Shown piece by piece: positions 6,643 through 12,928 of a stretch of 13,517 nucleotides of DNA. The DNA lies in assembly GCA_955652345.1 (NCBI GenBank), contig CATPBV010000222.1, positions 1 to 13,517 of the forward strand, given 5' to 3'. This stretch comes from an uncultured Solirubrobacteraceae bacterium (GTDB taxonomy: Bacteria; Actinomycetota; Thermoleophilia; Solirubrobacterales; Solirubrobacteraceae). The stretch's first letter is position 1; every line of letters starts with the position of its first letter. The translations under genes were made by a program, and so were the position numbers. Below the pieces are notes generated by a model. That model was not told the DNA's origin. It did not search any database and saw only the letters and a program-made list of their open reading frames with translations.

Positions 6643-7185
6643 GTGACCATGGCCTACGAACGGCAGCTCGATCCAGCGACGCTCGGCGATCACATCGATC
6701 GCCTGTACCGAGCGGCCTGGGGTCTGTGCGGATCGCGCGAAGAGGCCGAGGACCTCGTCCAGGAGACGTTCTCGCGGGTTCTTCGCAAGCCGCGGATGCT
6801 CCGCTCCGAGGATGACATCGGCTACCTCCTGCGGGTGCTGCGCAACACCTTCTTCAGTCAGCGCAGAGCCGCCGCGCGCCGGCCCCGGACCACCCCGTTT
6901 CCGGATGACCTCGATCTCCTCGAGGATCGCACCGCCGTGCAGCCCGAGGCTCGGATCGAGTCCGCCGAGCTGTACGCGGCGATCTCGAAGCTGCCCGACG
7001 ACTTCCGCGACGCGCTCGTGGCGATCGACCTGATCGGCATGTCCTACCGGGAGGCGGCGCGAGCGCTGAGCGTGCGCGAGGCGACGATCACGACCCGGCT
7101 GCACCGCGCTCGCCAGCGGCTCGCGACCAACATCTCGCGGGAGACGCCGAGGCCCGACGCTAAACCACCGAGCGAGATGCGCTAA
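6643..7185 (+). CDS. ECF-type RNA polymerase sigma factor
   Basis: The product has 180 aa, a typical ECF length with only regions 2 and 4. Region 2 spans about residues 15-80 (DHIDRLYRAAWGLCGSREEA, then EDLVQETF). Region 4 spans about 108-162 (LPDDFRDALVAIDLIGMSYREAA, helix-turn-helix ending TTRLHRARQRL). It would direct RNA polymerase to a small regulon when released from an anti-sigma factor. The start may be GTG 6643 or ATG 6649; no ribosome-binding site or TANNNT element decides it. It follows citrate synthase by 37 bp with no terminator, so cotranscription is likely. Its TAA overlaps the TAG of the convergent anti-sigma-like gene. This is unusual, since sigma and anti-sigma genes are commonly cotranscribed. 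The Pro-rich C-terminal tail (about 168-180) lies outside the domains. Confidence 0.92.
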   Translation: MTMAYERQLDPATLGDHIDRLYRAAWGLCGSREEAEDLVQETFSRVLRKPRMLRSEDDIGYLLRVLRNTFFSQRRAAARRPRTTPFPDDLDLLEDRTAVQPEARIESAELYAAISKLPDDFRDALVAIDLIGMSYREAARALSVREATITTRLHRARQRLATNISRETPRPDAKPPSEMR

Positions 7186-8027
7186 GCGGCGCTGCCCGCC
7201 GGCGCGCGGTAGCGCTCGCTCGCCGCGGCGTGGGGAGATCCGTCGTGAAGCCCCCGGGAGTCCCACGCCGCCAGCATCCGCAGGACGGCGGGGCTGACGC
7301 CCGCGCCCGACAGCACGCAGGTCTGCCCGCCGCGACGCCACGTGACGACGATGCGACCGCTGAGATGCAGCGTGCGGAAATCGACGCCGCCGATCCGTGT
7401 GACCGCTGCGGCCGGCTGGCGGAGGGCGGGCAGGTCGAGGATCGTGTACGCGACGACCTGCTGGCCTCGCTTGTAGTACACGGTCACGGCCTTCCTGCCG
7501 TAGAAGCTGTCGATTCGCTGCCCCACGTCCTTCCAGCCGAAGTTCCACCCCCAGTTCGGGAAGTACACCGCGCGGACGTTCATGCTGAGCCTCGCGTTCG
7601 GGTCGCGTGGGTTAGGCGCCGGTCCAGCCCCGACCGACCCCTTCAGCGCCAGCGCTGCGGCCTGAGAGACGGACGGACCGCCGGGCCCGCCGGGCAGCGC
7701 CAGCGCGACGACGAGCAGCGCCGCGGCCAGGCCTCCGGCCAGGCCGACGCCATAGCCGATCCGCAGACGAACGCCCTTTCTGGCGGTCGGGCGCTCGCGT
7801 TCGATCCGCAGGCGCAGCGCTTGCGGCGCGCGCTCGCTCCGAGCCTCGCTCAAGGCCAGCACGACACGCCGCTCGCGTTCGTACACGGCGGTCAGCTCGG
7901 GGCTTGCGTCGATCTGCCGGTGAAGCTCGGCCCGGCGGTCGGGATCGGTGAGGCTTCCGTCGGCGAGCGCCGAAAGCTCGGCTTCGGACACGTTGGATTT
8001 GTCGGGTGGCGGCACTACTCTCTCCAT
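7182..8027 (-). CDS. Single-pass membrane anti-sigma-factor-like protein, no zinc motif
   Basis: The product has 281 aa. The N-terminal cytoplasmic part (about 12-80) begins VSEAELSALADGSLTD and is helical and charged, like anti-sigma domains that bind ECF sigma factors. It contains no cysteine, so the HxxxCxxC zinc motif of ZAS proteins is missing. One membrane helix at about 89-112 (Gly/Ala/Val/Leu-rich) follows a basic stretch. An extracytoplasmic domain of about 170 residues follows, rich in Tyr/Trp and beta-strand-like, with a single cysteine (C237 in GGQTCVLSG). The role is inferred from architecture and from the adjacent convergent ECF sigma gene. It lies 16 bp downstream of the phosphorylase gene and is probably cotranscribed. 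The ATG at 8027 lacks a ribosome-binding site. A GTG four codons later (8015) has GGAGAG 4 nt upstream and is an equally good start. Confidence 0.8.
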   Translation of the reverse strand: MERVVPPPDKSNVSEAELSALADGSLTDPDRRAELHRQIDASPELTAVYERERRVVLALSEARSERAPQALRLRIERERPTARKGVRLRIGYGVGLAGGLAAALLVVALALPGGPGGPSVSQAAALALKGSVGAGPAPNPRDPNARLSMNVRAVYFPNWGWNFGWKDVGQRIDSFYGRKAVTVYYKRGQQVVAYTILDLPALRQPAAAVTRIGGVDFRTLHLSGRIVVTWRRGGQTCVLSGAGVSPAVLRMLAAWDSRGLHDGSPHAAASERYRAPAGSAA

Positions 8028-8030
8028 TCA

Positions 8031-8059
8031 GGTTAAAGACGCTCTAGGGCGTCATAACC
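8031..8059 (-). other. Intercistronic hairpin spanning the phosphorylase stop codon
   Basis: On the minus strand, GGTTA and GACGC pair with GCGTC and TAACC. This gives a 10-bp stem interrupted by 1 and 2 unpaired bases, with the 6-nt loop CCTAGA. The loop contains the TAG stop of the phosphorylase gene, and the stem ends 3 nt before the anti-sigma ATG. It could affect translational coupling, trim expression of the second gene, or be a palindromic operator. No T-run follows, so a full terminator is unlikely. Confidence 0.45.
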
Positions 8060-8063
8060 TTCC
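8037..8063 (-). promoter_or_regulatory. Possible ECF-type promoter for the anti-sigma gene
   Basis: On the minus strand GGAAG (8063-8059) is separated by 17 nt from CGTCT (8041-8037). This resembles the GGAAC / CGTC pattern of many ECF sigma promoters. Transcription would start near the anti-sigma ATG. One base differs from the -35 consensus, and the motif is short, so chance is a real alternative. It would give autoregulation of the anti-sigma gene apart from glgP. Confidence 0.22.
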
Positions 8064-10224
8064 CGTCTCGAACGCTGTGACGGTACGCACGCGCGGCGTA
8101 CTCTGCAAGCATCCGGCTCGCGCAGAAGCGTGGGCCAATGGAGCGTAGCGAGGCGCGAATGCGGCTCAGCCAAGCCACCGGGAGGTCGCGCCCGTCCCGG
8201 TCGTAGAAGCTGGGTACGACCTCGCCGGAGAGCAGTTTGTGTAGCTCGGCCGCGTCGCGCTCGTCCTGTGCATATTGGTCGGCGTCGACGTCGCCCGAGA
8301 TCGCCCAGCCGTTCAGGCCGTCGTAGGCCTCCGCCCACCAGCCGTCGAGCACGCTCAGCTGGAGCCCGCCGTTGATCGCCGACTTCATGCCGCTGGTCCC
8401 GCAGGCCTCGAGCGGCGGGCGCGGGAGGTTGAGCCACAGATCGCAACCGCGCACGAGCAGCGCAGCCGACCGCAGGTCGTAATCGTCCAGGAAGACGACG
8501 CGCTCGCCGATCACCCGCGCGTACTTCAGTCCAAACAGCTTCTGCAGGGTTCGCTTGGCCTCCTCATCTCGCGGATGAGCCTTGCCCGCAAGTACCACCT
8601 GCACTGCTTGCTCGCCGCTCAGCAGCGAAAGCGTCCATTCCGGGTCGCGCGTGAGCAATTCGAGGCGCTTGTAGGTGGCGACCCTCCGTGCGAAGCCGAT
8701 CGTGAGGACATGCGGATCGAATGCTCGCGACGCGGCCTGCACGTACTCCCGCACATCGCCGCGGGCGAGGCGATCGGCGGTGCTGCGACCACGGATGAAC
8801 TCAACCAGCTCGGATCGCTGACGCCCTCGGGCGGCCCACAGCTCGGCGTCGGGGATGTCGGCGACCGGGTCCCACGTCGCCGGGTCGGCCGCCTCCGCAA
8901 TCCAGCGCTCACCCAGATGCGCATCCAGCAGCTCGCGCATCGCCCGGCCGATCCAGGTCGGTACGTGAACCCCGTTCGTCACATATCCGATCGGGACCTC
9001 CTCGACTGGCAGGTCCGGCCACAGCGAGCTCCACATCTCCCGGCCGACCTCTCCGTGCCGCCGGGAGACGGCGTTGGCTGCGCCGCTCATCCGCAGCGCC
9101 GCCTGCGTCACCCCGAACGGCTCATGCTGGTCATCGCCGCGAGTGCGCCCGAGCGCGAGCAGCTCCGAGGCGGGCAGCGAGAGCTCCTGCGCGAGGCGCG
9201 CGATCGCCCGCTCAACCTGCTCGGCCGGGTACGAGTCGTTGCCCGCGGGAACCGGTGTGTGGGTCGTGAAGACGGTCCGCTTGCGAGCGCTCTCCAGCGC
9301 GCCCCGAAGCGATTCGCCGTCGTGTTCCGCAACTCGAACCAGCTCGAGCGGTGCGAGCGCCGCGTGCCCCTCGTTCAGGTGAATCACGCTCGGCTCGATT
9401 CCGAGCGCGCGCAGCGCGCGGACCCCGCCGATGCCGAGCAGGATGTACTGCGCGAGCCTGGTGTGCGCATCGGCCTCGTACAGCCTGGCGGTGATCCACC
9501 GCTCGAGCGGGCCGTTGGCGGGAATGTCGGTGTCGAGCAGGAACAGCGGCACCCGGCCCACAGCGACCCGCCAGATCTGCGCGGTGACATCCGCTTCATA
9601 CACCGGGACGGTGATCGTCAGCGGCTCGCCGCTCGGGCGCGTGACGAGGGCCGCCGGCAGCCGCTGCGGATCCGTGTCGACCCAGTACTCGTGCTGCCAG
9701 CCGCCGGCATCGATCCGCTGCCGGAAGTAGCCCTTGCGGTACATCAGGCCTACGGCGGCGATCGGGATCGCCCGGTCGGAGGCCTCCTTGAGCAGGTCGC
9801 CGGCGAGCGCCCCGAGACCACCGGAGTAGACCGGCAGCGATACGTGAACTCCGTACTCCGCGCACAGGAACGCGACCGGGCGCTCGGGGTCGAAGTCGCG
9901 ATGGGACGGGCGCTCGAGGTCCTCGCGCAGAAGTGCCTCCAGCCGCGCGGCGCTCGCCAGCAGCGCATCGTTGGCGGCCGCGCGAGCGAGCATCCCGAAC
10001 CTGCATTCCTCGAGCAGCCTCACGGGGTTCTGGCAGGAGAGCTCGAATCGCTCCGGGTCCACGGATGCGAACAGCTCGGGGCCGCCGGGGAGCCACGACC
10101 AGCGGTAGTTGTAGGCGAGCCGGGCGAGCGAGGCGAGCGGCCCGGGTAGCCGATCCGCAAGCTCTGCAGCGGCGCGCCGGAGGTCCTCGCGGCCGTCGTT
10201 GGGAGTTGCCCTACCGTCTTGCAA
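8044..10224 (-). CDS. glgP: Alpha-glucan (glycogen) phosphorylase, GT35
   Basis: The product has 726 aa from a TTG start. It catalyses PLP-dependent phosphorolysis of alpha-1,4-glucan, releasing glucose-1-phosphate in the cytoplasm. Landmarks are SLPVYSGGLGALAGD (129-143), HLNEGHAAL (282-290), VFTTHTPVPAGND (318-330), FARRVATYKR (511-520), GKAHPRDEEAK (547-557) and EACGTSGMKSAINGG (606-620), in which K614 is the expected PLP lysine. The GTSGMKS form and the length below the 800+ aa of E. coli GlgP/MalP place it in the 'alpha-glucan family phosphorylase' subgroup. The N-terminus (LARLAYNYRWSW at about 33-44) lies at the usual family position. The TTG is supported by a GATAAT hexamer 7 nt upstream. 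It is the first gene of an apparent two-gene unit with the anti-sigma-like gene and is divergent from an SGNH hydrolase gene. Confidence 0.95.
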   Translation of the reverse strand: MQDGRATPNDGREDLRRAAAELADRLPGPLASLARLAYNYRWSWLPGGPELFASVDPERFELSCQNPVRLLEECRFGMLARAAANDALLASAARLEALLREDLERPSHRDFDPERPVAFLCAEYGVHVSLPVYSGGLGALAGDLLKEASDRAIPIAAVGLMYRKGYFRQRIDAGGWQHEYWVDTDPQRLPAALVTRPSGEPLTITVPVYEADVTAQIWRVAVGRVPLFLLDTDIPANGPLERWITARLYEADAHTRLAQYILLGIGGVRALRALGIEPSVIHLNEGHAALAPLELVRVAEHDGESLRGALESARKRTVFTTHTPVPAGNDSYPAEQVERAIARLAQELSLPASELLALGRTRGDDQHEPFGVTQAALRMSGAANAVSRRHGEVGREMWSSLWPDLPVEEVPIGYVTNGVHVPTWIGRAMRELLDAHLGERWIAEAADPATWDPVADIPDAELWAARGRQRSELVEFIRGRSTADRLARGDVREYVQAASRAFDPHVLTIGFARRVATYKRLELLTRDPEWTLSLLSGEQAVQVVLAGKAHPRDEEAKRTLQKLFGLKYARVIGERVVFLDDYDLRSAALLVRGCDLWLNLPRPPLEACGTSGMKSAINGGLQLSVLDGWWAEAYDGLNGWAISGDVDADQYAQDERDAAELHKLLSGEVVPSFYDRDGRDLPVAWLSRIRASLRSIGPRFCASRMLAEYAARAYRHSVRDGKVMTP

Positions 10225-10231
10225 GACCCTG

Positions 10232-10237
10232 ATTATC
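10232..10237 (-). promoter_or_regulatory. -10 element of glgP, leaderless TTG start
   Basis: GATAAT on the minus strand matches TATAAT at 5 of 6 positions and is followed by 7 nt and then the TTG at 10224. The intervening CAGGGTC has no well-spaced Shine-Dalgarno sequence. No clear -35 is visible. Confidence 0.5.
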
Positions 10238-10264
10238 GAGCAGGCACCGCCCCCGGCGCCGCTG

Positions 10265-10270
10265 TACGCT
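10265..10270 (+). promoter_or_regulatory. -10 element of the SGNH hydrolase gene, leaderless TTG start
   Basis: TACGCT is followed by exactly 7 nt and then the TTG at 10278, with no Shine-Dalgarno sequence. Its upstream half overlaps the divergent glgP promoter: the two -10 hexamers are only 27 bp apart. Confidence 0.45.
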
Positions 10271-10277
10271 CGCGCGC

Positions 10278-11036
10278 TTGACCGCTGCCGGCCACGACGC
10301 GCCTGAGCACTCGACTCCCTGCACGCTCGGCGTGCTCGCGTTCGGCGACTCGATCACCCACGGCGGCGGAGAGCTGCAGTGGGGCGTGGCGCTGCAGTCC
10401 TGGGCGCTGTGGGCCGCGCGCGGGCTCGGCCTCCCCTACACCGGGTATGCCGTCGACGGCGCCCGCGCAGAGGATGTACGTCGCGAGCAGATCCCTGCCT
10501 TCATCGAGCGTACGGCACTCATCAGCGCGCGGTACGAGCTCGGCTGCGTGTACGTCGGGGTCAACGACGTCAGGGCGCCGGACTGGGACGCCGACGCGTT
10601 CGCGCGCGAGTTTCGGATCGCGCTTTGGTTCCTGGCGGCGCGGTGCGAACGGGTGCTGACCGCCACGGCGCCATTCGACCTCGGCCGTCCGCGCGCGGGT
10701 GCCGTCAAGGTGAGCGAGCTGAACGAGGCGGTGCTGTCCGCGGCCGCTGAGATCGGCGCGCTGGTGGTGGATCTGCGGTCGTTCGGGGCGCGGAACCTGG
10801 TGATGAGCGACCACGTGCATCCGACCGCATTCGGACAGATCGCGATCGCCGAGCGCGCGCTCGCGGTGCTCGAACGGGACGGCGCGCGGGTCGCGGTGCG
10901 TCCGTCGTCGCTGATCCGTTACGAGACAACGCGGTGGAACCGCCTCCGTGGCGACGCCACATACGCCTACAGGCACGCCAAGGTGAGCGCGGGAGCCGCG
11001 GCGAAGGTCGCCGCCGGGCGCATCTGGCCCGGGTGA
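10278..11036 (+). CDS. SGNH/GDSL-family hydrolase (esterase/lipase-like)
   Basis: The product has 252 aa from a TTG start. All four SGNH blocks are present: GDSITHGGG with nucleophile S25 (block I), a glycine in YAVDGARAEDV (block II, about G61), GVNDV with N96 (block III) and SDHVHPT with D178 and H181 (block V). The fold covers esterases, acyl hydrolases and some acetyltransferases; the substrate is unknown. No signal peptide or membrane segment is seen, so it is probably cytoplasmic. The first about 17 residues are polar and variable before the LGVLAFGDS strand, and the TTG is chosen because of the -10 hexamer 7 nt upstream. A basic tail follows block V (about 200-252). It is divergent from glgP, which makes a role in glycan deacylation conceivable but unsupported. 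Confidence 0.88.
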   Translation: MTAAGHDAPEHSTPCTLGVLAFGDSITHGGGELQWGVALQSWALWAARGLGLPYTGYAVDGARAEDVRREQIPAFIERTALISARYELGCVYVGVNDVRAPDWDADAFAREFRIALWFLAARCERVLTATAPFDLGRPRAGAVKVSELNEAVLSAAAEIGALVVDLRSFGARNLVMSDHVHPTAFGQIAIAERALAVLERDGARVAVRPSSLIRYETTRWNRLRGDATYAYRHAKVSAGAAAKVAAGRIWPG

Positions 11037-11144
11037 GAGGGGCAATAACCCGGCACTCGACGGCTCCGATTCGTCGGTTGCCAGGTTGACGACGCTAGGG
11101 TCCTCAGATTGGCAGTCGAGGATCCGGGGGCGTCGAGTGACGAG
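11037..11144. terminator. Convergent spacer with nested inverted repeats
   Basis: This 108-bp non-coding spacer separates the ends of the SGNH and GNAT genes. GGCAA(TA)ACC at 11041-11050 can pair with GGTTGCC at 11076-11082, enclosing CGACG/CGTCG (11058-11062 and 11072-11076). A second hairpin pairs 11098-11105 with 11118-11125 (8 bp, one G-U). A 9-bp inverted repeat, CACTCGACG at 11054-11062 and CGTCGAGTG at 11131-11139, spans most of the spacer. T-runs are absent. A bidirectional terminator is the simplest reading. Confidence 0.35.
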
Positions 11145-11666
11145 TTAATGCTCGAACTCGCGCGCCAGTAGGTCCATCAGGAGGCCGTCCCGCCACACAC
11201 CTTCGGGCGAGCGCCAGTACTCCCGCATCACCCCAACCGCCCGAAACCCGACCTTCTCGTAGGTTCGGATCGCAGCCGCGTTGTCGACCGTCGGATCGAT
11301 CGTCAGCCGGTGGTGACCTCGCTCGCCGATCAGGTACCGCGCAAGCGTGCGCACCGCGTCCGTTCCGATTCCCTGCCGCTGGTGGGCGGTGGCGATGAAC
11401 AGGTCGACGGCGGCATGGCGAAAATCCGGCGTGTTCTCCTCGAAGTACTGGATCAGCCCGATCAGCTCCCCGTCGCGTTCGATGCCCAGCGGGACTTCGG
11501 AGGGCTCCGTGCGGCCGACAATCTTGTGTCGGAGCTCGTCGGGATCCGGCAGGTTCCACCAGCGCGCGACGCTGGGCTCGGACTGAATCTCGACCAGCCG
11601 CTCGACGTCGTCCTGCTCGAGCGGGCGCAGCACGCACAGCTCACCGATCAGCCGGGGCGTGATCAC
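11145..11666 (-). CDS. GNAT-family N-acetyltransferase, AAC(6')-like
   Basis: The product has 173 aa from a GTG start that overlaps the malQ stop in GTGA. It has the GNAT fold: N-terminal LRPLEQDDVERLVE (about 13-26), the acetyl-CoA loop QRQGIGTDAV (96-105), and DPTVDNAAAIRTYEKVGF (124-141), followed by GVMREYWRSPEGVWRDGLLMDLL (145-167). The DP..N..AI..YEKVGF pattern resembles aminoglycoside 6'-N-acetyltransferases and related RimJ/RimL-like proteins. GNAT specificity drifts widely, so resistance should not be assumed. Coupling to malQ suggests coexpression. The GTG at 11666 has GGGAGG 5 nt upstream and begins at the family N-terminus; a longer frame extends upstream only over malQ. Confidence 0.85.
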   Translation of the reverse strand: MITPRLIGELCVLRPLEQDDVERLVEIQSEPSVARWWNLPDPDELRHKIVGRTEPSEVPLGIERDGELIGLIQYFEENTPDFRHAAVDLFIATAHQRQGIGTDAVRTLARYLIGERGHHRLTIDPTVDNAAAIRTYEKVGFRAVGVMREYWRSPEGVWRDGLLMDLLAREFEH

Positions 11667-12889
11667 GGCAGCCTCCCCGCCTCCTCGGTCGCCTCCCGCA
11701 GCTGCCTCGCCAGCGCGGGCGTCAGCGCTCCCGGTCGCATCTGCCAGCGCCAGTTGCCCGAGGCGCGCCCCGGAGCGTTCATCCGCGCCTCGATTCCCAG
11801 CCCGAGTACATCCTGCGCCTGCACCATCGCCACCCGCGCCCGCGAGGAGAATGCCAGGCGGATCAACCCCCACCAGGGCTGGCGACCCGCGAGGCCGCGC
11901 TCGCGCAGGGCCCGATCGACTGCGTCGCGGCGCGCTCCGTCGAGCGACGAATACCAGCCACGCAGCGTGTCGTGGTCGTGGGTCCCCGTGTATACGAATC
12001 GATCGGAGGCGTGGTTCTCGAGCCGGTGGGGACTGCCCGGGTCGCCGGGGTCAAAGCCGAACTGGAGGACCAGCATCCCTGGCAGCCCGAGCTGCTCGCG
12101 CAGCCGCTCGACAGCGGGCGTGATCACGCCGAGGTCCTCGGCGACAAGCGGCAGCGAGCCGAGCGATCGCTCGAGCGCGGCGAACAGGGCGCGCCCGGGG
12201 CCGCGCCGCCACCGCCCTCGCGCGGCCGACCGAGCGCCTGACGGCACCGCCCAGTACGCAACAAACCCGCGGAAGTGGTCGATCCGGGCGACGTCGAACA
12301 GCTCGAGCGTGCGGCGCATCCGCTCCACCCACCAGCGATAGCCCCGGCGCCTGAGCGCCGGCCAGTCGTACAGCGGGTTTCCCCACAGCTGACCCGAAGC
12401 CGAGTAGGCGTCGGGCGGTGCGCCGGCAACGTGACCCTCCTGGAAGAGCTCGGGATGCGCACGGTGGTCGGCGCTTCCGGCGGCGACATAGATCGCGACG
12501 TCCCCGTACAAGCGGATTCCACGGTCCGAGCAGTAGCGGCGCAGGTCATCCCACTCGCGCTGGAAGCGGACCTGGTCGGCGACCGCGCCGCGCCCCGCGA
12601 AGCGCTCCCAGTCGCCGATCCAATATGCCTCGTGCTCGCGAAACCATGCGATCTCAGGCGCCGACGCCGGGGCGCGAGGGTGCGCGAGCAAGCCCGGCCA
12701 AGCCGCGAAAGCAGACCGGGCCTTATAGGGTGAGTGGTGGCGGTCAGGCGGTCCCAGAGGCAGCACTTGCCACCACGACTGGCCTGCCGCGGCGAGCCAG
12801 TCCGCGAATTTGTATGCCTCTGAGCCGAGACGGCCGCCGGGAAGCGAGGTGATATGCAGCTGGACGCCGCTGGAGCGAGGAAGAACGAT
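11663..12889 (-). CDS. malQ: Compact 4-alpha-glucanotransferase (amylomaltase, GH77) with non-standard start codon
   Basis: GH77 enzymes transfer alpha-1,4-glucan chains in the cytoplasm. Numbered from the proposed AUC at 12889, the protein has 408 aa. It begins LPRSSGVQLHITSLPGG, the expected family N-terminus, then has LPLGPPDRHHSPYKARSAF (about 43-61). The catalytic residues are D204 in RIDHFRGF (nucleophile), E251 in AEDLGVITP (acid/base) and D305 in GTHDHDT. The end (ARMNAPGRASGNWRW) is also typical. It is about 90 residues shorter than usual because the helical regions after SAFAAWPGLLA and after YWIGDWERFAG are reduced. Between an in-frame TAA (12895-12893) and residue 42 there is no ATG, GTG or TTG; the first conventional codon (GTG 12766) is inside the conserved core. 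The gene overlaps the GNAT gene by 4 bp and is divergent from glgE. Confidence 0.85.
   Translation of the reverse strand: MVLPRSSGVQLHITSLPGGRLGSEAYKFADWLAAAGQSWWQVLPLGPPDRHHSPYKARSAFAAWPGLLAHPRAPASAPEIAWFREHEAYWIGDWERFAGRGAVADQVRFQREWDDLRRYCSDRGIRLYGDVAIYVAAGSADHRAHPELFQEGHVAGAPPDAYSASGQLWGNPLYDWPALRRRGYRWWVERMRRTLELFDVARIDHFRGFVAYWAVPSGARSAARGRWRRGPGRALFAALERSLGSLPLVAEDLGVITPAVERLREQLGLPGMLVLQFGFDPGDPGSPHRLENHASDRFVYTGTHDHDTLRGWYSSLDGARRDAVDRALRERGLAGRQPWWGLIRLAFSSRARVAMVQAQDVLGLGIEARMNAPGRASGNWRWQMRPGALTPALARQLREATEEAGRLP
11672..11677 (-). promoter_or_regulatory. Shine-Dalgarno site of the GNAT gene inside malQ
   Basis: GGGAGG on the minus strand lies 5 nt before the GTG at 11666, within the last codons of malQ. 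With the 4-bp stop/start overlap it supports translational coupling and fixes the GNAT start. Confidence 0.7.
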
Positions 12890-12891
12890 GG

Positions 12892-12920
12892 TTTACCTGA
12901 CCTGGATACGCGGATACTGT
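12892..12920 (+). promoter_or_regulatory. Promoter of glgE, leaderless GTG start
   Basis: TTTACC (12892-12897, 4 of 6 to TTGACA), a 17-bp spacer and TACTGT (12915-12920) are followed by 8 nt and then the GTG at 12929. This is the most complete promoter in the window. The -35 region abuts the proposed malQ start on the other strand, so the two divergent units share regulatory DNA. Confidence 0.5.
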
Positions 12921-12928
12921 GATCGACA

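Noticed and set aside
8275..10149. A 624-codon open frame on the plus strand antisense to glgP
   Set aside because: It lies wholly opposite a gene with clear phosphorylase motifs, has Arg/Pro/Ala/Gly-rich low-complexity translation with no recognisable motif, and is the expected shadow of third-position G/C in a high-GC gene.
11145..11666. Calling the GNAT protein an aminoglycoside resistance enzyme
   Set aside because: Motif similarity to AAC(6') is shared by many GNAT proteins, and the context is alpha-glucan metabolism with no mobile element.
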